Shown: positions 1-10,216, counted from the first letter of the stretch. The stretch: DNA of 64,000 nucleotides from Bacteroidota bacterium (GCA_016868455.1 VGGV01000006.1:1-64000); one strand, 5' to 3'. Numbers and translations are program-made. Notes: generated by a model not told the origin, from the sequence alone.

Positions 1-1
1 A

Positions 2-379
2 GAAGCCGCAGACCGTCTCAGTCGTGTATTGAAAAACGATCCGGGCATGGGTGTCATACGTCATATGGATGCAGGTTATGAAACAGCAAAAGAAACGGCG
101 AAGGCGAATGGTTTAGATATATACCAGGATGAAAAATTATTAACCGGCTGGGCGGGCCTGATGAAGGCCTATATTGCCCCGAAAGAAAAAAAAGGTTTCT
201 TTGAAATCAGGGATAATGTTGTTCTTGTAATCGAATATCGCAACGAAGGAACGAACCAGGGTATCCGCCGCAAAATACCTCTGACCAATACACAGAATAA
301 ATCGGAGGAAGATGTGCTGCAGGCCGTTAATTTTTTCTGGAAAGAATACAAAAGGGAAACCGGGCCAGGGTTGATGTAA
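2..379 (+). CDS. hypothetical protein, 5' end outside the window
   Basis: The frame is open from the window edge ([17 protein letters not shown]...) to the stop at 379; no family recognised. Confidence 0.6.
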   Translation, partial: EAADRLSRVLKNDPGMGVIRHMDAGYETAKETAKANGLDIYQDEKLLTGWAGLMKAYIAPKEKKGFFEIRDNVVLVIEYRNEGTNQGIRRKIPLTNTQNKSEEDVLQAVNFFWKEYKRETGPGLM

Positions 380-382
380 TAA

Positions 383-1624
383 TTATTTCTTACTGATCCG
401 GTACATATTTCCTCCGTCGGTAACAGCAAACAACATCCCGTTCATATAAGCCACATCCCTGAACCTTTCGTTCTTATCGGTAAGCAGTTTTTCCTCACCC
501 GCCACTTTATTATTAACTATGACCAGCCGGCAGATATGTGCGCTGCTGAGGCCGCCGATGAAAAGGTTGTTTTTCCATTCAGGAATGGCATCGCCGCGGT
601 AAAAAACCATGCCGCTGGGCGAAAGCACAGGGTCCCAGTAATACACCGGCTGTTCCATACCGGCCTTTTGCTGTATGCCATCGCCGATGGTGCTGCCGCT
701 GTATTCAATACCGTAAGTGATGGTGGGCCAGCCATAATTTTTACCAGGTTTAATGATATTGAGTTCATCGCCTCCGCGGGGGCCAAACTCGGCTTCCCAT
801 AATTCGCCGGTTACAGGATGTATATCGAGGCTTTGTGCATTACGTATGCCATAGGCATAAATTTCAGGCATGGCATCCTGACGGTTTAAAAAAGGATTGC
901 CGGGCGCCGGCTTACCGTCTTTGGTAATTTTAAAAATCTTACCAAGGCCAGAGTTCAGCCCTTGCGCCTGTTTTCTTCCCTCCATTATGGATCGTTCGCC
1001 TGTGCTTACAAACAGGTGCCCGTCTTTATCAAAAATGAGCCGTGACCCGTAATGCAGCGTACTTCGCAGGGCAGGGGTAGCCCGGAAGATTACCACAGGG
1101 TTTTCAATAATACCGGCTGCTTCATTCAGTTTTCCTTTTGCCACTGCCATCAGGTTGCCGTTGCCGGATTTTTCGGAGAAAGACCAGTAGATGATTTTGT
1201 TACTGCTAAAATTCGGGTCCAGCGCCACATCCAGCATACCCCCTTGTCCACGGTCATCCACGGCAGGAAAGCCTGTAATTTTTTTTACCAGCGGGCCGGC
1301 GGCATTGTGTATTTCCATATAGCCGCTTTTTTCTGTAAGCAGCAGCCGTCCATCGGGCATGGGTACCACAGCCCAGGGCCTGCCCAGCCCCTGGGCTATC
1401 TTTTCCACCTTATAGGCTGTTCGGGTCTTTACGGCACCAATCCTCGTTTGACCTGCAAAGGCGGGTTTGTATTCCGTGTTGGCTCCAGTGGTTTCTACCG
1501 GCGGGAGGCGGCTGGTATCGCCTGCATCAATTTTAGAGTATGTTGAGACATTTTGGTTGAAATAGTCTGCCGAGTAAAATATGGCGGATGAAATTGCGCC
1601 TAAAAATAATGTCTTTGTTTTCAT
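383..1624 (-). CDS. PQQ-dependent sugar dehydrogenase (YliI/aldose sugar dehydrogenase-like)
   Basis: 413 aa; GLGRPWAVVPMPDGRLLLTEKSGYM, GLNSGLGKIFKI, EAEFGPRGGDELNIIKPGKNYGWP motifs typical of the soluble glucose/sorbosone dehydrogenase family. Confidence 0.9.
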   Translation of the reverse strand: MKTKTLFLGAISSAIFYSADYFNQNVSTYSKIDAGDTSRLPPVETTGANTEYKPAFAGQTRIGAVKTRTAYKVEKIAQGLGRPWAVVPMPDGRLLLTEKSGYMEIHNAAGPLVKKITGFPAVDDRGQGGMLDVALDPNFSSNKIIYWSFSEKSGNGNLMAVAKGKLNEAAGIIENPVVIFRATPALRSTLHYGSRLIFDKDGHLFVSTGERSIMEGRKQAQGLNSGLGKIFKITKDGKPAPGNPFLNRQDAMPEIYAYGIRNAQSLDIHPVTGELWEAEFGPRGGDELNIIKPGKNYGWPTITYGIEYSGSTIGDGIQQKAGMEQPVYYWDPVLSPSGMVFYRGDAIPEWKNNLFIGGLSSAHICRLVIVNNKVAGEEKLLTDKNERFRDVAYMNGMLFAVTDGGNMYRISKK

Positions 1625-1705
1625 GTACTGTCTGAATGAACCGTAAAAATAGCATAACAGCCTGATAAAGCTATCGTCAACTGTTTCACCGGTGCCATTT
1701 CATGC

Positions 1706-1713
1706 TACCTTTG
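1706..1713 (+). promoter_or_regulatory. candidate Bacteroidetes -7 element TACCTTTG
   Basis: Matches TAnnTTTG, 15 nt before the ATG at 1728. Confidence 0.4.
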
Positions 1714-1727
1714 ACATTTCTGAACAT

Positions 1728-2414
1728 ATGAGAAAATTCTTTACGGCTCATATATTGCTATTCTTCGGGAATCTGCTGTATGCCCAGGAACTCAGCCAGA
1801 TCAGTTTTTCTTCAGGCAGTAACCTGTCCCATTTATCGCTGCTTACCGACCGGGAAGTACTGATCCGTATTTCGGAAGATGGTAAAATTCTGGAATGGGG
1901 AATCGAAGTACAGTCTTTCCGTATCAATGATTATTATGCTCCCCGTTTGCAGCCATACCCGGGCAGGGTGGAGTATTATGGCCCGGAAGCAGATTCTGTT
2001 TCAAGAGGCAAAGTAAAAAGCATCGGCTCAGCGGTTATCACTTATTTTGAGGCTTACGAGACTGCCGAAAAAATCGGGAAAGTGAAATCAGTAGGCCGTC
2101 TTTTCTTTGACTATTTCGGCCGGTACGACAACAAGGTGCTTCAGAATAAAATAAAATTAATCGGCAGTCTTTCAATTGACTATTATTCCACCTTTGATGA
2201 CCCGGCTTTGCAGGGAAAGTTAAAGGCGGCAGGCAGCACCCCGATTACCTATTATTCTTCTTTTGATGACAGGTTTATCCGCGGCAAGATCAAAAGCATC
2301 GGTTCTGTAAATTATCATTGGTACACTTCGCTTGACAGGCAGGGGTATGGCGGCGGCCTGAAATCGGGCCCCTTACGGCAATACACAGCCGGTGTGTTAT
2401 ATATACTTCTGTGA
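1728..2414 (+). CDS. secreted protein with five 23-aa tandem repeats
   Basis: ORF listed from 1692; ATG at 1728 gives signal peptide MRKFFTAHILLFFGNLLYAQ. Repeats of GKxKSIGSxxITYYSxFDDxxxx. Confidence 0.75.
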   Translation: MRKFFTAHILLFFGNLLYAQELSQISFSSGSNLSHLSLLTDREVLIRISEDGKILEWGIEVQSFRINDYYAPRLQPYPGRVEYYGPEADSVSRGKVKSIGSAVITYFEAYETAEKIGKVKSVGRLFFDYFGRYDNKVLQNKIKLIGSLSIDYYSTFDDPALQGKLKAAGSTPITYYSSFDDRFIRGKIKSIGSVNYHWYTSLDRQGYGGGLKSGPLRQYTAGVLYILL

Positions 2415-2529
2415 AATTCACCGCCGGTACAAGTTATTCTCATATCATGACATGATATAAATCAGTTCATCCTGTTTACGTCCTGAAGCCGTCCTGATTA
2501 ATTTTACGGTACATCATCCTGTTGAACCT

Positions 2530-3369
2530 GTGAAACCCTGCACCGGATTTTTTTTGGGGAAATGCCATCCTGCTCTGGTAACGCTATACGGTGCGATAAC
2601 CCTGTTTATGGCAGCCTGTGCAGGAAGTAAAAAGCAAACAGCCTTCGGTGATTTCCAGTATAACCAGTTTAAAGATTCTTTGCTCCAGACTGAAACAAAC
2701 CGGCAGGCCGATACCACAAATATTTTTGACAGCAAATCATTTATCCCGGATGTGCATTCGCTGGACACCCTGCTGGTAAGAATCGACACCTTCTGGCAGC
2801 AGGAAGAAGCACATCTTATGGCCCATCTTGACAGTTTGAAGAAGGGGCTGGCAAAAGATCCCGGCTTTTCGGCTGCAGATAAGGCTATCATCAGCGAAAA
2901 CATAAAGGCAGTGGATTCTTTTCTGATGACAAAAGACTCAGCCCGGACCAGCGCCTGCACTATCGGTGACTGCATCCTGTATGTGGTAATTGACAAATCA
3001 AAACAGGTACTGTACCTGTACATACTCGGAGAACTGAAAGACAGCTTTCTGGTATCCACCGGCAGCGGAAAAAAATATGAAACCCCGGAGATGGAGCTTC
3101 ATCCGCAGGGACCGGTGCTTACCCGGTATACCTCCCGGAAGTTTCCGGGAGGTAATTATCAGGGTATGGGTAATATGCCTTATGCCGTTTTCCTGAAAAA
3201 CGGATATGCCATTCATGGCACCACACCGGGCAACTATTCCAAACTGGGTACCCGGGCCTCGCATGGTTGCATCCGGCTGCATCCGGATAATGCCAAGTTG
3301 TTTAATACCCTGGTAAAAACGGTTGGCCTGGAGCAAACCTGGGTATCTGTCAGGGATTCACTCCGGTAA
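2530..3369 (+). CDS. L,D-transpeptidase (YkuD family), lipoprotein-like N-terminus
   Basis: AIHGTTPG...ASHGCIRLHPDNAK active-site motif; N-terminal MAACAG lipobox-like sequence. Confidence 0.9.
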   Translation: MKPCTGFFLGKCHPALVTLYGAITLFMAACAGSKKQTAFGDFQYNQFKDSLLQTETNRQADTTNIFDSKSFIPDVHSLDTLLVRIDTFWQQEEAHLMAHLDSLKKGLAKDPGFSAADKAIISENIKAVDSFLMTKDSARTSACTIGDCILYVVIDKSKQVLYLYILGELKDSFLVSTGSGKKYETPEMELHPQGPVLTRYTSRKFPGGNYQGMGNMPYAVFLKNGYAIHGTTPGNYSKLGTRASHGCIRLHPDNAKLFNTLVKTVGLEQTWVSVRDSLR

Positions 3370-3476
3370 TAAATTATTAAAATGAAAAAGCACCACAGGT
3401 TCATTTATACAGGATTTAAACACCTGGCGCACCCGGTCAGAATTCGTCTTATTTTTACTTCAGGAAATAACAAATT

Positions 3477-4816
3477 ATGAAACCTTATTCAGCCTTATTC
3501 GTTGCCATTGCTGCAGGATTACTGTCCATGGCAACTTTCAATTATGCTTCAGCCCAGCAATACAAACTGAAACAAACTAACAGTATGATGGGAATGAAGT
3601 CAGAGACAACTATCTATGTAAAAGGCATGCGGAAAAGAACAGAGCAGGGGGCTATGATGGGGATGCCCGCCCAGCCTGTGACCATTGAACAATGTGACCA
3701 TTGAACAATGTGACCTGCAACGTACCATTAAAATCAATGATAAAAAGAAACTCTATTTTATTGAGCCTTTTGCAAAGGAATCTGAAGATGAAGTGATAGA
3801 TGAAGATACCAAACCTGTAAACAAGTCAAAACAAGTTACCACTACACCCAGAAAAGGCGGTACTATTACAAACTGGTATAACATAACCGATACGGGAGAA
3901 AGAAAAAAAATGTTCGGATTTACCGCCCGGCATGTGTGGACTTATCAGAAATTGAAACCTTCTCCGAATGCCTGCAGTATGAAGGACAGTTTTATTATTA
4001 AAAACAGACGGATGGTATATTGATCTTCCTCAGTTCAACTGTCCAGTAAGATACAGACCAACAAAAACAAATCCTTCGGCGGAAAAGGAAAAACCCGATT
4101 GCCAGGATAAATTCATTACCCGCAGAAGCGGTAAGGGTAAACTTGGTTTTCCGTTGATTGAAACCACTACTTATATCATGGGCGGCAAGAGGGAGACCGA
4201 TGAATTTAAGTCGGATTTGGAAACGCTGGAACTCACAACCATGAAGCTGGATTCCATGCTTTTTGAAATTCCACCCGGTTATAAAGAAGCGAAAAGTGAA
4301 GATGAACTGCAGGAGAAGCTTGATATCAATGAAATGATGAAGCAATATCAGCAGAATGACCAGGGTAAAGAAGAAAATAACAAAGTGGTATCCGGTGAGA
4401 AGAAAGCCGGTATGATTCGGATAGGTGTGTATGAACCCAAAAACGACGGTCAGCTTCAGGGGCCGTTATTGCAGCAGCATATTGTAACGATGTTGTACAG
4501 CGGTAACGTAGAAGCAGTGGCAGTTGCTTCCGAAGAGGATGCCCGAACTAAGAATTGCGATATGGTGCTGAGTACCGATTTTTTAAAAGTGAAACAGGCC
4601 AGTAAAGTGGGCGGTTTGCTCAAGGCGGTTAAGAACAATGACCCTTCTGCGGCGGTCTCATTTAATATTGAGGCAAGTATGATGCTCACCAGCCTGACTG
4701 ACGGGTCAGTCCGCTCAAAGCAAAATGTAAACGGCAAATTTGAAGGGCAGGCTGATGAAGCAGCCAAAAAATCGCTGGATAAGGGGTGTGAACTGCTGCT
4801 GAAGGATTTAAAATAA
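3477..4816 (+). pseudogene. secreted hypothetical protein gene disrupted by two frameshifts
   Basis: ORFs 3477-3704, 3685-4023 and 4154-4816 lie in three successive frames. Removing one 16-nt duplicate (3678-3709) and one A in the run at 4000-4004 restores a single 440-aa frame. Confidence 0.8.
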
Positions 4817-4879
4817 TCCTGTATCCGGCATTTCCGGGCAGCAGGCCATACTGTATTGTTTTATTCATGAGAGAAATTT

Positions 4880-4912
4880 TTTGCCTTTGATTTCTTCAAT
4901 CTTTTACTTTTG
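4880..4912 (+). promoter_or_regulatory. candidate Bacteroidetes promoter TTTG-N21-TACTTTTG
   Basis: TTTG at 4880-4883 and TACTTTTG at 4905-4912, upstream of the decarboxylase start. Confidence 0.5.
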
Positions 4913-4951
4913 TCCCGGTAAAAAAATTTTATTGCCAACCCATTGCCCGCC

Positions 4952-6352
4952 ATGACCAATTCATACCTGGACCTTGTTAAGCAAACCTTTAATTTTCCTC
5001 AGGAAGGAATTGAGGTTAAAGACGGCAATCTTTTGTTCAACGGGGTGGACCTGAAAGCCCTCATCAGTAAGTATGGCACACCCCTCAAACTCACCTACCT
5101 CCCTAAAATCGGTATGCAGATTAAAAAGGCCCGCCAGTTATTTGCTGCCGCTTTCAAAAAGCACAAGTATGAAGGCAAATATTTCTATTGCTATTGTACC
5201 AAAAGCTCTCATTTCAGTTTTGTTGTGGAAGAAGCGCTGAAAAGCGATATTCATCTTGAGACCTCCTATGCCTACGATATTGAGATCATTAAAAAACTGT
5301 ATGCCCGGAAAAAAATAACAAAAGACACCTATATCATTTGCAATGGCTTTAAACAAAAAGGGTATACAAGACGGATTGCCGGCCTGTTGAATGCCGGCTT
5401 TACCAATGTTATACCCGTTCTGGATAATAAGGAAGAGCTGAAAGATTATGCCCAGTCTGTAAAAGTTCCTTTCAAACTCGGCATCCGGGTGGCTGCGGAA
5501 GAAGAACCCAGCTTTCCCTTTTACACCTCAAGGCTGGGAATAAGAGCCAAAGATATTCTGGAGTTTTATGTGGACAGGATAGAAGGATATGAAAGCAAGT
5601 TTCAGCTGAAGATGCTGCATATTTTCCTGAATAAGGGCATCAAAGACGATATCTACTACTGGAGTGAACTGAATAAGGTTATTAACCTGTATTGCCAGCT
5701 AAAAAAAATTTGTCCCGAACTTGATTCGATTAATATCGGCGGGGGTTTTCCCATTAAACATTCACTTGGGTTTGAATACGACTACCAGTTTATGATCAAT
5801 GAAATTGTGAAAAACATCAAAACTGCCTGTAAAAAAACCAAGGTGCCGATGCCAAATATCTTCACGGAATTCGGGAGCTACACGGTAGGAGAGAGTATGG
5901 CTCATATTTACAGTGTGATATCAGAAAAAGTGCAAAATGACCGGGAAACCTGGTATATGATCGACTCATCTTTTATCACCACTCTCCCCGACACCTGGGG
6001 TATTGGCGAGAAATTTCTGATGCTGCCGGTAAACAAATGGGACCAGGACCATCAACGGGTGGTGCTGGGGGGTATTACCTGCGACAGTCATGATTATTAT
6101 GACTCGGAGGAACATATCAATGAAGTCTTCCTGCCTAAGATCAACGGGAATAAAGAGCCTTTGTACGTTGGATTTTTCCATACCGGCGCCTACCAGGATC
6201 AGATCAGTGGCTATGGAGGCATTAAACACTGCCTCATCCCTTCGCCCAAACATATAATTGTCGGGTATGATAAAAACGGGAAACTGACGGACTGGGTGTA
6301 TGCCCGGCAACAAACCGCCCAAAGTATGCTCAAGATACTTGGATATAAATAG
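4952..6352 (+). CDS. speA: arginine decarboxylase-like PLP enzyme (Orn/DAP/Arg decarboxylase group IV fold)
   Basis: YFYCYCTKSSHFSFVVEEALKSDIHLETSYAYDI, INIGGGFPIKH, TEFGSYTVGESMA motifs. The ORF opens at 4943; ATG also at 4952. Confidence 0.75.
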   Translation: MTNSYLDLVKQTFNFPQEGIEVKDGNLLFNGVDLKALISKYGTPLKLTYLPKIGMQIKKARQLFAAAFKKHKYEGKYFYCYCTKSSHFSFVVEEALKSDIHLETSYAYDIEIIKKLYARKKITKDTYIICNGFKQKGYTRRIAGLLNAGFTNVIPVLDNKEELKDYAQSVKVPFKLGIRVAAEEEPSFPFYTSRLGIRAKDILEFYVDRIEGYESKFQLKMLHIFLNKGIKDDIYYWSELNKVINLYCQLKKICPELDSINIGGGFPIKHSLGFEYDYQFMINEIVKNIKTACKKTKVPMPNIFTEFGSYTVGESMAHIYSVISEKVQNDRETWYMIDSSFITTLPDTWGIGEKFLMLPVNKWDQDHQRVVLGGITCDSHDYYDSEEHINEVFLPKINGNKEPLYVGFFHTGAYQDQISGYGGIKHCLIPSPKHIIVGYDKNGKLTDWVYARQQTAQSMLKILGYK

Positions 6353-6374
6353 GCGCCGGTAAAACTCATGCTAA

Positions 6375-6398
6375 AAGCCCCGCTCTGAGGCGGGGCTT
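6375..6398 (+). terminator. rho-independent-like terminator after the decarboxylase gene
   Basis: AAGCCCCG CTCTGAGG CGGGGCTT followed by AACTTTTT. Confidence 0.75.
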
Positions 6399-6404
6399 AA
6401 CTTT

Positions 6405-6785
6405 TTAACGGCTTTGCCGGCTGTATCTTCTCCACTCATCATATTCCCATCGGGTGTAGCGCAAACTGCCCAGGTAGCTTTGATCAATATAAAACCGGTT
6501 ATCATACCCCTTCCAGTACAAATAGCCCGAAGGGCTCCGGTGATAAAACCTTCCGTTGGGATGCTGCTTCATAATAAAACCTGGTGTGGGAGTAATGATC
6601 AGCATTGCAGGGGCATAATACCGGGGCGGCGGCGGAGGAACTGAGTGTCGGTAAACCTCTGGCTCCCGGTATTCTTTTTCTTCCTTCTTTTTCTTTTTGG
6701 TGGCCCAAACCCTGCTGGGCTGGCAACCGGAAAAAATAATAGCAGCGGCGCCTGCCGCTAGGAAAAGCATAAATGTTCGTTTCAT
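6405..6785 (-). CDS. hypothetical lipoprotein
   Basis: MKRTFMLFLAAGAAAIIFSGCQPS lipobox signal; no family recognised. Confidence 0.65.
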   Translation of the reverse strand: MKRTFMLFLAAGAAAIIFSGCQPSRVWATKKKKKEEKEYREPEVYRHSVPPPPPRYYAPAMLIITPTPGFIMKQHPNGRFYHRSPSGYLYWKGYDNRFYIDQSYLGSLRYTRWEYDEWRRYSRQSR

Positions 6786-6830
6786 AGCTGTTTTTTTGGG
6801 TTAAGAGATGCGGATTATTGCGAAAAGATT

Positions 6831-7292
6831 TTATTCATCACGGCTTTTCTTTTGCCTGACGCCATTAGCAGCGCTGGTTTTTGCTACAGGCTTATCGATG
6901 AAAGGAGTTGTAGTTTTCACCAGCGGTTCTTTAATTTCCTTCGATACGGTTATTGAGTCAGATTTAGGTTTTGCAAGGGGAGAAGCAGGATAAATCATTG
7001 CAAGGTTATCCAGGGCGATACTGTTTCCGGAAGTATCCCTGCCCATTATAATATCTGTTGTTACCCAGTCGCTGGTGTTCTTCTCAGTACTGTCAATATC
7101 AAGAAACCGCAGGGCCAAAGCCTGGCTGTCGTTTACAGGAGGGTTTCGGGGAGCAAACAGTTTACTGGTGTATTCTTTGCTGGCGGAACAACTGGCGGCC
7201 AGCGCCACGATGAGCATGAGGGCGACCGCTTGTAATATTCTTACTGTTTGCATGTCTTCAGGGTTTATTTTAGTTAAATAAATCCAACGCAT
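6831..7292 (-). CDS. hypothetical lipoprotein
   Basis: ILQAVALMLIVALAASCSASK lipobox. Confidence 0.6.
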   Translation of the reverse strand: MRWIYLTKINPEDMQTVRILQAVALMLIVALAASCSASKEYTSKLFAPRNPPVNDSQALALRFLDIDSTEKNTSDWVTTDIIMGRDTSGNSIALDNLAMIYPASPLAKPKSDSITVSKEIKEPLVKTTTPFIDKPVAKTSAANGVRQKKSRDE

Positions 7293-7336
7293 TTATGTTT
7301 CAATTCATTTGCCACAAACTCTTAAAATCATTTTGT

Positions 7337-7795
7337 ATGAAATACTTTTTCATTGTCTTAACAGTATTCTTTTTGGGGACAACTGTAACAGCGCAAACCG
7401 CAGAGGATTCTGTAAAGGCAGTCATCAACACTGTGTTTACGGCCATGAAGAAAGCTGATGGCGATATGCTGAAGAGTTGTTTCTCCGACAGTATCATTCT
7501 TCAAATGATAGGGAGAAATAAAGAAGGAAAAACAATTGTCAGGAATGAAAACCCACAGGCCTTTGTAGACCAGGTCAGCCGGGCCAAGCCCGATTCGCTG
7601 GATGAAAGAATAAGTTTTGAAACAATAAAGATTGACGGGCCCCTGGCAATTGCCTGGACTCCTTACAGTTTTTACTTTAACGGGCAATTCAGCCACTGCG
7701 GGGTCAACTCTTTTCAATTAGTCCGCTTCAACGGTGTTTGGAAAATACAGTACATAATAGATACAAGACGCAGACAGGGGTGCGCCAGTCAATAA
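7337..7795 (+). CDS. secreted NTF2-like/SnoaL-like protein
   Basis: MKYFFIVLTVFFLGTTVTAQ signal peptide; AEDSVKAVINTVFTAMKKADGDMLKSCFSDS and WTPYSFYFNGQFSHCGVNSFQLVRFNGVWKI resemble the NTF2-like fold. Confidence 0.75.
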   Translation: MKYFFIVLTVFFLGTTVTAQTAEDSVKAVINTVFTAMKKADGDMLKSCFSDSIILQMIGRNKEGKTIVRNENPQAFVDQVSRAKPDSLDERISFETIKIDGPLAIAWTPYSFYFNGQFSHCGVNSFQLVRFNGVWKIQYIIDTRRRQGCASQ

Positions 7796-7796
7796 A

Positions 7797-7822
7797 AAAC
7801 CCTCCGTGGAAACGGAGGGTTT
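7797..7822. terminator. bidirectional terminator between convergent genes
   Basis: AAACCCTCCGTGGAAACGGAGGGTTT. Confidence 0.75.
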
Positions 7823-7862
7823 AAACCAAAACCAACTGCTTATGAGAAATCGTTTACAGCGA

Positions 7863-8309
7863 TTAATTTATTTTTATTTCTGTTGCTGATGCTTTGACTT
7901 CCTCTTTCCCCGGAAGGTTTAATACCAGCACTCCGTTGATGTAGGAAGCGCTGATATTCGTTGCATCAATTTTTTTATCTATTGTGAAAGATCTCTTAAA
8001 AGAACGATAGCTGTACTCCCGGCGTATTTGTTTTTCGGTTTCCTTTTTTACCTCGGTTTTTCGCTCTGCAGAAATCGTAAGCAGGTTATTTTCCAGGTTC
8101 ACTTTAAAATCAGCTTTTTCAAATCCGGGCGCCACTACTTCCATTTCAAATGCATTTTCCGTTTCTTTGACGTTTACAGGAACCGAACCCTTCGTCATGT
8201 TTCCGTCATATTCCTGCCTGAACAATACAGGCAGTTCCGAAAACAAATTATCAACAAAGCTGCTGAGGGTGCCTTCAAACGGCCTGCTGTTACATTTTAC
8301 GCTTGTCAT
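7863..8309 (-). CDS. Hsp20/alpha-crystallin family small heat shock protein
   Basis: FEMEVVAPGFEKADFKVNLENNLLTISAERK ... ISASYINGVLVLNLPGKEE. Confidence 0.93.
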   Translation of the reverse strand: MTSVKCNSRPFEGTLSSFVDNLFSELPVLFRQEYDGNMTKGSVPVNVKETENAFEMEVVAPGFEKADFKVNLENNLLTISAERKTEVKKETEKQIRREYSYRSFKRSFTIDKKIDATNISASYINGVLVLNLPGKEEVKASATEIKIN

Positions 8310-8537
8310 GTTTATAAAGTTTTGTATTTTAAAAATTTTGCAATCTGCTTACAATTCTCAAATGTTGTTCCGGCACAGTCTGAGTGAACATTATGTCGGG
8401 TTTGGGTATTGATAGGAGGACAGAATTTCCGAAAAAAGGAATTTTTGCTGACAGAATTTCTATGACCCCCTTAAGGCTGACTGCAACGACAGGTAAATTA
8501 TCTAGCTTTGTACCTTAATTTATAAAACCAAGAAATT

Positions 8538-8954
8538 ATGTATCCTGAAGAAATAGTAATCCCCATGAAAGAAGAGCTCACGGAAAATGGGTTTATTGAA
8601 TTACTTACCTCATCGGAGGTTGAGTCGCAGCTTGAGAAAGAGGGCACCACGCTGGTGATGATCAATTCTGTTTGCGGGTGTTCGGCAGGCACAGCCCGCC
8701 CCGGTGTGCTGATGGCTGTTGCTAATACCCCAAAAAAGCCTGATTATCTCACTACCAGCTTTGCCGGTTTTGATACGGAAGCTGTAAAAACGCTCCGCCG
8801 GCATTTAATGCCTTATCCTCCATCATCCCCGTCAATCGCCCTGTTTAAAAATGGCCGGCTGGTGCATTTTATAGAAAGACACCAGATAGAAGGAAGGCCT
8901 GCCCAGGTAATTGCGCAGAACCTAATAGGGGCCTTTGAGCAGTATTGCAATTAA
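8538..8954 (+). CDS. BrxA/BrxB-family bacilliredoxin
   Basis: MYPEEIVIPMKEELTENGF and NSVCGCSAGTARPGV (CGC motif). Confidence 0.92.
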   Translation: MYPEEIVIPMKEELTENGFIELLTSSEVESQLEKEGTTLVMINSVCGCSAGTARPGVLMAVANTPKKPDYLTTSFAGFDTEAVKTLRRHLMPYPPSSPSIALFKNGRLVHFIERHQIEGRPAQVIAQNLIGAFEQYCN

Positions 8955-9043
8955 AATACACCGGTGCAGTATTGAGGCTGAAATTTTCTTTCAGCCTCAA
9001 CTCATTGCCATAGTCTGTATATTCGCTTTCTTTAAATTACAGC

Positions 9044-10216
9044 ATGTATCCCAACCTGTATTATGCTTTCAAGGATCTTTTTGGCATTGAAATAGAAAAG
9101 CTCCGGTTCATCAATTCTTTCGGCTTTTTTGTTGCTATCGCATTTATTGTGGCAGCTATTCTGTTGGCAAATGAACTCCGGCGTAAAAGCAAACAAGGTC
9201 TGCTTCAGCCGACAGAAATACAAGTCTTGGTTGGTCAACCGGCCACTGCAGCTGAATTATTACTGAATTTCCTTCTCGGTTTTCTTCTTGGCTACAAGAT
9301 TCTGGCTCTATTTATCATGAAAAGTTCAGCCACTGACGACCCTCAGGCCTTTATTTTTTCAACCCTGGGCAGTTGGCCAGCAGGCATCGGGCTGGGCTTA
9401 CTTTTTGCTGGTTTAAAGTGGTGGGATAAGAACAAAAAGAAACTGGCCAAACCAGAAAAAAGAACTGTCAGAATATGGCCGCATGACAGGGTAGGAGAGA
9501 TTACGATTTTAGCCCTTGTTTTCGGGTTACTCGGAGCCAAACTCTTTGACATTTTTGAAAACTGGAGCGGCTTTTTAAAAGACCCTCAGTCATATATTTT
9601 TTCCCCGTCGGGGCTAACGATGTACGGAGGCCTCATCTGTGCAGCCCTTGCCATATGGGGGTATGCAAAGAAGCATAAAATTGGTTTTTGGCACCTGAAT
9701 GATGGCGCTGCCCCTTCCCTGATGCTGGCCTATTCTATCGGCCGCATTGGCTGCCAGGTGGCGGGTGACGGCGACTGGGGAATTCAAAGTGATTTGTCAA
9801 AAAAGCCAGGGTTTTTTCCTGATTGGATGTGGTCTTATAAATTTCCCCGTAATGTGAATGAGACCGGAATACCAATTCCGGGCTGTACAGATACTAAATA
9901 TTGTAACCAGTTGGAATTTGGTGTTTATCCCACTCCATTTTATGAGGTGGTTGCCTGTTTTATTCTCTTTGTTATTCTTTGGTCTCTCAGGAAAAAAATT
10001 AAAATACCTGGGCAACTTTTTGCTTTGTATCTGATTTTTAATGGGTTTGAAAGGTTTTTTATAGAAAAAATCAGGGTAAATAACCGGCTTAGTTTGTTTG
10101 GGTTTAATCCCACCCAGGCCGAGGTTATTTCTACCCTTCTTTTCCTTGCCGGACTGGGTTTGTGGATATATTTAAGCCGGAGGAACAGGCAAAAGAAAGC
10201 CATTTCCGGTGCATAA
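9044..10216 (+). CDS. lgt: prolipoprotein diacylglyceryl transferase
   Basis: SYSIGRIGCQVAGDGDWG and NGFERFFIEKIRVNNR motifs in a multi-TM protein. Confidence 0.9.
   Translation: MYPNLYYAFKDLFGIEIEKLRFINSFGFFVAIAFIVAAILLANELRRKSKQGLLQPTEIQVLVGQPATAAELLLNFLLGFLLGYKILALFIMKSSATDDPQAFIFSTLGSWPAGIGLGLLFAGLKWWDKNKKKLAKPEKRTVRIWPHDRVGEITILALVFGLLGAKLFDIFENWSGFLKDPQSYIFSPSGLTMYGGLICAALAIWGYAKKHKIGFWHLNDGAAPSLMLAYSIGRIGCQVAGDGDWGIQSDLSKKPGFFPDWMWSYKFPRNVNETGIPIPGCTDTKYCNQLEFGVYPTPFYEVVACFILFVILWSLRKKIKIPGQLFALYLIFNGFERFFIEKIRVNNRLSLFGFNPTQAEVISTLLFLAGLGLWIYLSRRNRQKKAISGA

Noticed and set aside
1052-1546. 164-aa plus-strand ORF
   Set aside because: Antisense to the well-supported PQQ sugar dehydrogenase; composition looks like a shadow frame.
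3678-3709. Programmed frameshifting at the 16-bp duplication
   Set aside because: No slippery heptamer or pseudoknot is apparent; a tandem duplication is a simpler explanation.
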